Source: Bacteroidota bacterium
Lineage (GTDB): Bacteria; Bacteroidota; Ignavibacteria; Kapaibacteriales; UBA2268
Reading direction: 5' to 3'
Length of the DNA stretch: 5,153 nucleotides
NCBI GenBank assembly: GCA_024280675.1
Contig: JAJRPT010000012.1
Coordinates: forward strand, 1 to 5,153
Of the stretch, positions 1 to 5,153 are shown in pieces. A program made the position numbers and the translations under genes. The first letter of the stretch is position 1; every line of letters begins with the position of its first letter. The notes beneath the pieces are model-generated. The model worked only from the letters and a program-made list of their open reading frames with translations. It searched no databases and was not told the DNA's origin.

Positions 1-1
1 A

Positions 2-121
2 ATCGGCAAGAAAGACACCTATGAATTTGCGGTAATGGTTGATACATTTGCACCTTTGAAAATGACCAAACATGTCGAAAAGCACAGAGATAAGGATTAT
101 TATAAATCTTGGTTAGAATGA
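2..121 (+). CDS. 3' end of an unidentified protein gene (partial)
   Basis: The left edge of the window cuts into a plus-strand gene, and only its last 39 codons and a TGA stop are visible. The frame is strongly coding-like: most codons begin with a purine, as in the clear genes here. The visible tail is charged and soluble, running from IGKKDTYEFAVMVD through FAPLKMTKHVEKHR to a C-terminal YYKSWLE. It has no membrane segment. I do not recognise the family, and 39 residues are too few to assign one. The gene converges on coaE, with 38 bases between the two stop codons. Its TGA stop differs from the TAA used by all six other genes, and the last codons lie inside a short tandem repeat (113-157), so the C-terminus may have been set by a small duplication. 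I am confident that it is coding but have no view on function. Confidence 0.7.
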   Translation: MGKKDTYEFAVMVDTFAPLKMTKHVEKHRDKDYYKSWLE

Positions 122-157
122 CATTGCTTAGAATGATATTGCTGAGAATAATAGTAT
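113..157. repeat. Three-copy 15-bp tandem repeat across a stop codon
   Basis: Two near-identical 15-mers stand side by side, TTAGAATGACATTGC (113-127) and TTAGAATGATATTGC (128-142), differing at one base. A more decayed third unit, TGAGAATAATAGTAT, follows at 143-157. The unit is a multiple of three, so it stays in frame with the plus-strand gene. Each of the first two copies carries the same in-frame TGA, at 119-121 and 134-136, and the third adds TGA, TAA and TAG. The likely origin is slippage at the 3' end of that gene. The repeat fills most of the spacer between the two convergent genes. Confidence 0.75.
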
Positions 158-166
158 TATTATTCT
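145..166. terminator. AT-rich hairpin between convergent genes, possible bidirectional terminator
   Basis: AGAATAATA (145-153) is an exact reverse complement of TATTATTCT (158-166), giving a 9-bp stem with a 4-base GTAT loop. It lies just after the stop of the left plus-strand gene and overlaps the TAA stop of coaE (160-162). A shared hairpin between convergent genes is a usual place for a bidirectional terminator. Against this, the stem has only one G-C pair and no clear T-run follows it on either strand, so it would be a weak intrinsic terminator. It may simply be part of the AT-rich repeat next to it. Confidence 0.35.
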
Positions 167-813
167 GTAAATTTCTTTGGTGGTAAAGTTTTTATAAGAT
201 CGGCGACAAACTGGGTTGCTTGTTTGGTTTTTTCTAGCGAGCCTGAGTTATCAATGACAAAGTCTGAGCCTTTCTTTTTCTCTGTCGCAGAAAATTGTGT
301 GTTCATTCTGAGTTGAACTTGCTCTTGGCTTATTCCAAGGCGAAGTGACGCTCTCTGCAAACTAGTCTTTGCACCCGCATCGACGCAGATAATATAATCG
401 TAGCCCTCTTCCATTCCAATTTCAAATATTAAAGCACTTTCTACAAAAATTATTTGTTCGCCATTGCTTGCAAATTCTTCAATCCTACGCATATTTTCAT
501 CCAAGACTCTGGGGTGTACCAAAGAATTTAGCTTGTCTCTGTATATTTTTGCATCTTTGTTATCTGAAAAAATAAGTTTAGATATTTTCTTAGAATTTGG
601 GATATTCCCATCATAGACATCAGTTCCCAAGGCAAGCTTAATTTCTTGGATCAGTCCTGCGTCACTTCTCATCAGCTCCTTTGCTACTTCATCACTTGAG
701 ATTAAGGGGTAAGACATTTCTTCGATAAATCCAGAAACAGTTGATTTCCCAGAGCCAATCACTCCAGTTATTCCAATAATTTTTACTTCTATTGTTTCTT
801 CTTCTGAACTCAT
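160..813 (-). CDS. coaE: Dephospho-CoA kinase
   Basis: This cytoplasmic enzyme phosphorylates the 3'-OH of the ribose of dephospho-CoA with ATP, the last step of coenzyme A synthesis. The 217-residue product is about the usual size of bacterial CoaE. A Walker A loop, GVIGSGKST, lies at residues 17-25. It is followed by SSDEVAKEL (39-47), which carries the conserved aspartate (D41) of the CoA-substrate region. The LNSLVHP motif is at 95-101, ESALIFE at 125-131, and near the C-terminus is SDFVIDNSGS, the family's D-x-V-I-D-N motif. The ESALIFE wording, where many phyla have a PLLFE-type motif, is my main hint of an FCB-type host. The ATG start at 813 gives about 8 more residues before the P-loop than is typical (MSSEEETIEV, acidic). 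No closer ATG, GTG or TTG fits, so I keep it. No Shine-Dalgarno is visible upstream. It is the last gene of the minus-strand array, 55 bases after the LytR_C gene. Confidence 0.95.
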   Translation of the reverse strand: MSSEEETIEVKIIGITGVIGSGKSTVSGFIEEMSYPLISSDEVAKELMRSDAGLIQEIKLALGTDVYDGNIPNSKKISKLIFSDNKDAKIYRDKLNSLVHPRVLDENMRRIEEFASNGEQIIFVESALIFEIGMEEGYDYIICVDAGAKTSLQRASLRLGISQEQVQLRMNTQFSATEKKKGSDFVIDNSGSLEKTKQATQFVADLIKTLPPKKFTE

Positions 814-868
814 GCTTGATACATTTCAGTTTAATAATTCAATTCATATTTCTAAGAAAATTTATAAT

Positions 869-1315
869 TTATAAAGGGAGTATGGCAAAATCTTTCCCAA
901 TAATAATTGTGGCACGTACGTAGAGCGAGGAATCAATGTTTGAGTAAATATGAGTGTCTGGTATGCCTAGGACATGGGCTGTTTTCCGGGCTGAATGTTC
1001 ATCGCCAAGGCGGTCGATTACTATAGATTTTTCGACAGTACCTCGGTAGTTGCCAATTTCAACAACATCAAAACCGTGTTTTCGTAGTTCTTTGCCCACC
1101 CTCGATGCTATACCTTTTTCTCCACATCCGTTTAGCACAGACACTTGAATGGCATCGGCTACGGTATTGCTTTTTTGGATTTCTTCCAGCTCGCCAGTAA
1201 CTTCTCCAGTTCCCGATAGCCTGAGTACAAATGAAGATATTACTAAAAATGTAAACGAGCTTAGTGCAATCATTAACAAGATAGAGTTTATTTTTGTGCT
1301 TAACATAATTTTCAT
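869..1315 (-). CDS. Membrane-anchored LytR C-terminal (LytR_C) domain protein
   Basis: The 148-residue product has an N-terminal uncleaved anchor, with a basic start (K2, K8) and a hydrophobic stretch at about 11-31, rich in I, L, F, V and S. A short linker (34-55) follows, then one compact domain from about 56 to 146. The domain opens with VSVLNGCGEKGIA (58-70) and continues with a GFDVVEIGNY stretch and a C-terminal IIIGKDF. This is the V-x-V-x-N-G-x-G-x-x-G-x-A pattern of the LytR_C domain, which accompanies LytR-CpsA-Psr catalytic domains in Gram-positives but occurs alone in many FCB genomes. There is no LCP catalytic domain here, so it should not be called a transferase. By inference it sits on the outer face of the inner membrane, with an unknown envelope role. 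AGGAAC lies about 12 bases before the ATG at 1315 and AGG 4 bases before it, neither ideally spaced. ATG at 1306 is an alternative start that would remove three residues. Confidence 0.75.
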   Translation of the reverse strand: MKIMLSTKINSILLMIALSSFTFLVISSFVLRLSGTGEVTGELEEIQKSNTVADAIQVSVLNGCGEKGIASRVGKELRKHGFDVVEIGNYRGTVEKSIVIDRLGDEHSARKTAHVLGIPDTHIYSNIDSSLYVRATIIIGKDFAILPL

Positions 1316-1356
1316 TTTGCCTATTGTTCCTGAATAAAAAATAGATAAAGCAAGAA

Positions 1357-2178
1357 TTATGCCGACTTTTGAACCTTTAGACCAAGTGCTTCAAATTGAG
1401 TTTTGCTCAATCCAAAATGTGAAATATTATAATTTTCGCTAAAGTTACGTCCATGAAAATCTGAACCACCAGTGATTTTGAGCTGGTATTGGCGTGCAAA
1501 TGTTGTATGTTTTTTTGTTGCGACCCTACCGTTTGAGGGATGATAGACTTCGATTCCACGCATACCATATTTGGTAAGTTGGTATAGATCTCTTTGTGAG
1601 TAATGATTCCCAGGGTGTGCAAGTGAGCAAAAGCCACCAGAGCGTGCTATCATTTTAATACCTTCTTCGACAGAGTGCACCTCCATGGCGGGCGGCTCTT
1701 CCAAAGCCCTGTCGCTTAAATATTTTTCAAAGGCGATGTAGTTGCTGCTCACAAATTCTTTCTTGATTAAATAGTCTGCAATATGAGTACGGGTGATTAC
1801 CTCAGATCTTGAATTATCTATAATATCTTCAAGTGAAAGTTCTAATCCTTTTGACACCAGTTGTTTAACTATTACACCAGCCCGCTTAATTCTTTGCTCT
1901 TTTATCTTTTGTAAATACTGGTTTAATGATTTGTCAAAGAGGTCAAAGCCGTATGCTAACATGTGGATTAAGCGATCGCCAAACTGCAAGGTCAGCTCGC
2001 ATCCACTCACAAAGCTCACACCACTTGGAAGCTGAGTATATGCCAAAATTGTATCGTGATCGGTAATGCTCATTATGGAAACATTCTGCGCTTTTATAAT
2101 TTCAAAAAGACGGGTCGCATCAGTTTTCCCGTCGGAGCAAAGGGTGTGTAAATGTAGGTCTGCATAAATATTATTCAT
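1357..2178 (-). CDS. PHP-domain metal-dependent phosphoesterase, TrpH/YciV (RNase AM-like) type
   Basis: This 273-residue protein is a PHP-family phosphoesterase. The metal-binding motifs are complete: DLHLHT with H9 and H11, SDG with D16, TDHD at 39-42, CE at 60-61, H72, THIADYL around H132, LAHPG around H188, and GGSDFHG at 237-243 (D240, H242). The inserted helical segment at about 85-165, and the order of motifs, match the stand-alone TrpH/YciV group. Characterised members hydrolyse 3',5'-nucleoside bisphosphates or trim RNA 5' ends. The substrate here is inferred from family only. It lacks the extra domains of PHP-containing DNA polymerases and is not a histidinol-phosphatase by motif pattern. 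Its ATG lies 3 bases after the proS stop codon with no Shine-Dalgarno of its own, so it is probably translated by coupling to proS. Some FCB genomes annotate such genes simply as PHP domain proteins. Confidence 0.9.
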   Translation of the reverse strand: MNNIYADLHLHTLCSDGKTDATRLFEIIKAQNVSIMSITDHDTILAYTQLPSGVSFVSGCELTLQFGDRLIHMLAYGFDLFDKSLNQYLQKIKEQRIKRAGVIVKQLVSKGLELSLEDIIDNSRSEVITRTHIADYLIKKEFVSSNYIAFEKYLSDRALEEPPAMEVHSVEEGIKMIARSGGFCSLAHPGNHYSQRDLYQLTKYGMRGIEVYHPSNGRVATKKHTTFARQYQLKITGGSDFHGRNFSENYNISHFGLSKTQFEALGLKVQKSA

Positions 2179-2181
2179 ATT

Positions 2182-3891
2182 TTAGTTTTCTGAAATTGCT
2201 TTAAAATAATTTACAATTTCACCTAGTTCTATTGATTTACTCTCACCAGTTCGCCTATTTTTTAATTCCACTTCGCCTCCTTTACCATTTCCAAGCATCC
2301 TGTCTCCCACCACAATTTGATAGGGAAGTCCAATTAAGTCAGCATCTTTGAATTTAAATCCAATGGATGCTTTCCTGTCGTCATAGAGGACATCTAGCCC
2401 ATTTTCTTTTAAATCATTGTATATTTTGTCGCAGGCGTTTCTAACATTCTCTGATTTATGAATATTTAGCCCAATCAAGTGTAGGTCAAATGGAGCAAGA
2501 GTTTTTCCCCAAACAATTCCCTTATCATCGGAATGCTGCTCAATATGACAAGCCATCATGCGCTCGACACCAATGCCATAAGAACCCATCACAACGGGAT
2601 GAGTCTTACCATTTTGATCAAGGAATTTAAAGTCGAGGGCTTCGGAATATTTTGTGCCAAGTTTGAAAATATGGCCAAGCTCGATTGCATTTACAATGCG
2701 GAGAGGCGAGCCATCTATCACGTCAGGCTCACCCACTTGGACAGTGCGAAAGTCTTTATATTTCAATATCTTAGCGTCACGACTTAAATCAATATTCTTG
2801 TAATGTCTGCCATTTTGATTTGCACCACTCACAAGCCCATTAGCATCTTTTAGTAAATTATCTGCATATATTTTTATTTCGCTTTTCAAATTTAGTGGAC
2901 CAATCGAACCAGCATTTGCACCCGTGATTTCCAACAATTCAGAATCCCCGGCAGGACGAATATTGCTTGTTTCAAAAACTGATTCCATTTTGGACAAATT
3001 CAGCTCGTCATTGCCACGCATGAGAATCAAAACAGGTTCACCTTCAATAATATAAACAAGCGATTTAGCACATCTTTCTTCTTGGACATTATATTTATTT
3101 ATCAAATCATTTATAGTTCTAGCATTCGGCGTATCAAAGATTTCATATTGCGGATTATTTTCAATTCTCCCAACTGATTTAACAGCCGATGTCGCAATCT
3201 CAATATTGGCAGCATATCCGGAGTCAGAGACAGCACAAGTATCTTCTCCAAATGCGTTTTCCACCATAAATTCCTGCGAGCCACCCCCACCCATCGCCCC
3301 GCTCGAAGCTCCAACGACAAAGTATTTTATTCCACATCTGTCGAATATTCTTTTGTATGTCGCCGCCATCTTGTCGTAGGATTTGCCAAGATTTTCATAG
3401 CTGGTATCCATCGAATAGGCATCTTTCATAAAAAATTGACGACCACGCATCACACCCGATCTTGGGCGTGGCTCATTGCGGAACTTACTTTGTATCTGAT
3501 ACCAAATCTGTGGCAAATCTTTGTAGGAAGAGATATGTTGTTTTGCGTGGTAAGTAATTATTTCCTCGTGAGTTGGAGCAAGCACCAATCCTTCACGATT
3601 TTTGATATGAAACATTACATCGCCCATGGCTTTGCTTCTGCCCGTCTTATCCCAAATTTCCACTGGGTTGAGGGCGGGCAACATAAACTCTTGTCCAGTG
3701 CTTTTGTCCATTTCCTCACGGAGAATGTCCATTATCTTTTTCAGCACCTTGTACCCAGAGGGTAACCACGAGAAAATCCCAGCAGCCAGCGGACGCATAA
3801 GCCCGGCTCTGAGCATAAGTTTGTGGGATGTCATCTGAGCGTCCGATGTCACGTCTTTGAGTGTAGGAATATAATAGCTAGATTGTTTCAT
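2182..3891 (-). CDS. proS: Prolyl-tRNA synthetase, bacterial type with editing domain
   Basis: ProS joins proline to tRNAPro with ATP in the cytoplasm. The 569 residues are close to the 572 of the E. coli enzyme, and all expected parts are present in order. The class II catalytic core begins with SYYIPTLKD and motif 1 (about 28-75). THEE is at 107-110, motif 2 with FRNE at 137-140 and RGRQFFMKDAYS after it, and motif 3 GSYGIGVER at 436-444. Between motifs 2 and 3 lies the YbaK-like editing insertion (about 225-385), with AKSLVY around K276, the GSIGP loop (GxxxP) at 328-332 and GANQNGRHY around H363. These correspond to the Ala-tRNAPro editing elements known from E. coli. The anticodon-binding domain (about 467-565) has DDRKASIGFKFKDADLIG. 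It is therefore the prokaryote-type enzyme, not the archaeal/eukaryote type or the insertion-lacking alphaproteobacterial form. The start at 3891 follows kdsB by 29 bases, with a run of A but no Shine-Dalgarno before it. Confidence 0.97.
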   Translation of the reverse strand: MKQSSYYIPTLKDVTSDAQMTSHKLMLRAGLMRPLAAGIFSWLPSGYKVLKKIMDILREEMDKSTGQEFMLPALNPVEIWDKTGRSKAMGDVMFHIKNREGLVLAPTHEEIITYHAKQHISSYKDLPQIWYQIQSKFRNEPRPRSGVMRGRQFFMKDAYSMDTSYENLGKSYDKMAATYKRIFDRCGIKYFVVGASSGAMGGGGSQEFMVENAFGEDTCAVSDSGYAANIEIATSAVKSVGRIENNPQYEIFDTPNARTINDLINKYNVQEERCAKSLVYIIEGEPVLILMRGNDELNLSKMESVFETSNIRPAGDSELLEITGANAGSIGPLNLKSEIKIYADNLLKDANGLVSGANQNGRHYKNIDLSRDAKILKYKDFRTVQVGEPDVIDGSPLRIVNAIELGHIFKLGTKYSEALDFKFLDQNGKTHPVVMGSYGIGVERMMACHIEQHSDDKGIVWGKTLAPFDLHLIGLNIHKSENVRNACDKIYNDLKENGLDVLYDDRKASIGFKFKDADLIGLPYQIVVGDRMLGNGKGGEVELKNRRTGESKSIELGEIVNYFKAISEN

Positions 3892-3920
3892 TTTTTTTGA
3901 TGAATTTAATTTATCAAGTC

Positions 3921-4703
3921 TTATTGGCTTAAAAATATTTTTTTAACTCTCGCAAGGTCTTCGGCAGTATCAACTCCAATTAATTCGTGCTTGGTCTCGA
4001 CACAATAAAATTTATGATTGCTTTGTAAGAGACGTAACTGCTCAAGTTTTTCTGAGCTTTCAAGATCTGTTTGCTGCACATTGACAAACTCTTGCAAAGC
4101 CTCAGCCCGGTAGGCATACACGCCGATATGCTTCCAAAATACTTGAGTAGACTCTAGCCATTTTGATTGAGGTAACTCACGCAGGAATGGAATTGGTGAA
4201 CGAGAAAAATAGAGTGCAGTTTTGTCATTTTGCAACACCACTTTCACCACCGAGGAATCAAGCAACTCATCAAGACTTGTTATCCGCTTGACAAGAGTTC
4301 CAACACTGCAAAGCGATGTTGAAAACGGCCAGAATAGCTCATCAATTATTTTACCATCAAGAAAGGGTTCATCACCCTGAATATTGACCACTACATCTGC
4401 TGTTTCGTCTAGGTGACGATATGCCCACGCAACACGATCTGTTCCCGAGGCTAGGTCTTTGGGTGTCATTATATATTCTGCTTCATGCTTTTCACAAGCT
4501 TTGGCAATTCGCTCGTCATCGCACGCAATTATGATTCGCCGAAGATGTTTTGAACTCTTTGCCGCATTATAAGTCCTGATCAAAAGAGGTATGCCACCGC
4601 CTGTATCAGCTAACATTTTCCCATGGAAACGTACCGAATCAAACCTAGCTGGAATAATCCCAATGGCATCTAAATCTCTTTTTTTGAAAAAAGCTAGTGA
4701 CAT
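3921..4703 (-). CDS. kdsB: 3-deoxy-manno-octulosonate cytidylyltransferase (CMP-KDO synthetase)
   Basis: KdsB activates the lipopolysaccharide inner-core sugar KDO with CTP to give CMP-KDO and pyrophosphate, in the cytoplasm. The 260 residues are slightly longer than the usual 245-255, owing to a short N-terminal extension (MSLAFFKKRD). The nucleotidyltransferase motifs are clear: IIPARFDSVRFHGKML at 16-31, ASGTDR at 85-90, VVNIQGDEPF at 105-114 with metal-binding D111, YFSRSPIPF at 165-173, KHIGVYAYR at 191-199, SSEKLEQLRLL at 216-226 and GVDTAEDL at 243-250 with the second metal ligand D245. An odd point is H27 where most family members have proline in the R-[LF]-P-G-K signature; R25 and K29 are kept. 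The ATG starts 3 bases after the gatC stop (TAA AAC ATG), so coupling to gatC is likely. This gene is the best evidence in the window for a Gram-negative outer membrane. Confidence 0.96.
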   Translation of the reverse strand: MSLAFFKKRDLDAIGIIPARFDSVRFHGKMLADTGGGIPLLIRTYNAAKSSKHLRRIIIACDDERIAKACEKHEAEYIMTPKDLASGTDRVAWAYRHLDETADVVVNIQGDEPFLDGKIIDELFWPFSTSLCSVGTLVKRITSLDELLDSSVVKVVLQNDKTALYFSRSPIPFLRELPQSKWLESTQVFWKHIGVYAYRAEALQEFVNVQQTDLESSEKLEQLRLLQSNHKFYCVETKHELIGVDTAEDLARVKKIFLSQ

Positions 4704-4706
4704 GTT

Positions 4707-4985
4707 TTATTCGATAACTTTAGGTGCTTTGAAAAATTGCTCGTTTCGCTTTGGTGCGTTCCTCAAGGCATCTTCCAAAGGCAAGGGTTCGCCCGGCACA
4801 TCTTGTCGCCAAATATTATGTGATTGGTTCACATGAGTCAAAGGCTCAACTCCTTCTAAATCAATCAGCTCTATCTTAGAAACGTAATCGAGTATTTTAT
4901 TAAACTGCTCTTCCATTACCTTAGTTTGTTTATCACTTAACTTCAGTGCGGCCAGATTTGCTATATTTGATATTTTCTCTTTCAT
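4707..4985 (-). CDS. gatC: Asp-tRNA(Asn)/Glu-tRNA(Gln) amidotransferase subunit C
   Basis: GatC is the small subunit that wraps GatA and GatB together in the GatCAB amidotransferase, which converts Glu-tRNAGln and Asp-tRNAAsn to the amidated forms. The product has 92 residues from this start, near the usual 90-100. The N-terminal helix pattern ANLAALKLSD (9-18) is followed by an amphipathic helix with EEQFNKILDYVSKIELID (25-42), then GVEPLTHV (45-52) and a WRQD (59-62) that stands for the family's RED element. Last comes the LEDALRNAP stretch, a typical GatC C-terminus ending in F-K-A-P-K-V-I-E. I chose ATG at 4985. An in-frame TTG at 4994 would add three residues (M-H-D) but has no Shine-Dalgarno either. 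gatA and gatB are not in this window, so the subunits are encoded apart or further upstream. A possible upstream gene ends 10 bases before this ATG, at 4996. Confidence 0.93.
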   Translation of the reverse strand: MKEKISNIANLAALKLSDKQTKVMEEQFNKILDYVSKIELIDLEGVEPLTHVNQSHNIWRQDVPGEPLPLEDALRNAPKRNEQFFKAPKVIE

Positions 4986-4995
4986 ATCGTGCAAA

Positions 4996-5153
4996 TTAAG
5001 TATTTATTATTGGAAGTACAAGAGCTGTAAAACACAAAGCGTATGAGATATAAATATTGAGAAATTCTATATTCAAAAGGGAGTCCAATTAAAAGAAGCA
5101 AAGGGCATAAGGACTGGTGCTGTAAATAAAGCAAGACCAATGTCTGCTGAGAA
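4996..5153 (-). other. Region upstream of gatC, possibly the frameshifted 3' end of a membrane-protein gene
   Basis: No single convincing frame crosses this stretch. On the minus strand, one frame reads from the window edge to a TGA at 5073-5075 and encodes 26 hydrophobic residues, including ADIGLALFTAPVLMPFASF. A second frame is open from 5088 to a TAA at 4996-4998 and encodes a 30-residue hydrophobic tail, including YISYALCFTALVLPIIN. The two overlap at 5073-5088, and a one-base shift there would join them into a membrane-protein C-terminus ending in TAA 10 bases before gatC, in keeping with the tight spacing of the array. Base use in both is coding-like but not decisive, and T-rich DNA reads as hydrophobic in many frames. 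It could equally be a non-coding leader with the gatC promoter. I do not recognise the protein. Confidence 0.3.

Noticed and set aside
119..145. Recoding of TGA as a sense codon, suggested by repeated TGA codons after the left gene
   Set aside because: All six full-length genes read through without any internal TGA and use TGG for tryptophan and GGN for glycine, so the standard code holds.
849..859. Short palindrome TTTCTAAGAAA in the coaE-LytR_C gap, considered as an operator
   Set aside because: Eleven bases in AT-rich DNA is within chance expectation, and no promoter of clear quality is next to it.
1149..1337. A 62-codon plus-strand frame with a hydrophobic tail, antisense to the LytR_C gene
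   Set aside because: The hydrophobic tail is the mirror of the real membrane anchor codons on the other strand; there is no independent support.
3436..3765. A 109-codon open frame on the plus strand inside proS
   Set aside because: It lies wholly antisense to the conserved catalytic core of ProS, its translation is rich in His, Trp and Phe without any recognisable domain, and the minus-strand frame explains the sequence fully.
4591..4836. An 81-codon plus-strand frame across the gatC-kdsB junction
   Set aside because: It is antisense to two well-supported genes, and its composition is that of a shadow frame.
5047..5076. Possible sigma70-type promoter for gatC on the minus strand: TTGAAT (5071-5076), 18-base spacer, TATATC (5047-5052)
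   Set aside because: Such partial matches are common by chance in AT-rich DNA, and the same stretch may be the coding end of an upstream gene. It is kept here only as a site to test.
5053..5153. A purine-rich plus-strand reading, with ATG at 5140 (M-S-A-E), suggesting a divergent gene
   Set aside because: The frame is open only from a TGA at 5044-5046 to the window edge, only four codons follow the ATG, and no ribosome site is visible. It cannot be told apart from the mirror of the minus-strand frames.

Overview
The window looks like ordinary chromosome from a low-GC, Gram-negative bacterium. The evidence is KdsB, which makes CMP-KDO for lipopolysaccharide, together with a full-length bacterial-type prolyl-tRNA synthetase and a GatC subunit. 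The CoaE wording (ESALIFE where many phyla have a PLLFE-type motif), a free-standing membrane-anchored LytR_C protein and the near absence of Shine-Dalgarno sequences suggest the FCB group (Bacteroidota/Chlorobi/Ignavibacteria/Marinimicrobia-like lineages). That placement is inference, not proof.

Layout. The left edge (2-121, + strand) holds the last 39 codons of an unidentified gene. It converges on a block of six genes, all on the minus strand. In order of transcription (right to left) they are gatC (4985-4707), kdsB (4703-3921), proS (3891-2182), a TrpH/YciV-type PHP phosphoesterase (2178-1357), a membrane-anchored LytR_C protein (1315-869) and coaE (813-160). Gaps are 3, 29, 3, 41 and 55 bases, so this reads as one operon-like array, perhaps with an internal promoter before coaE. 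All six end in TAA. The convergent junction holds a tandem 15-bp repeat that duplicates the stop codon of the left gene, and a 9-bp AT-rich hairpin that overlaps the coaE stop codon. The right edge (4996-5153) has no clean gene. On the minus strand it shows two hydrophobic readings in different frames, which could be the frameshifted 3' end of a membrane-protein gene running into gatC.

Function. GatC (Glu-tRNAGln/Asp-tRNAAsn amidation) and ProS (tRNAPro charging) serve translation. KdsB serves the outer membrane, CoaE makes coenzyme A, the PHP protein probably degrades nucleotides or short RNA, and the LytR_C protein probably acts at the cell envelope. I see no mobile element, CRISPR array, RNA gene, defence gene or toxin-antitoxin pair. 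I found no convincing new system; the points worth a second look are the convergent junction and the right edge.
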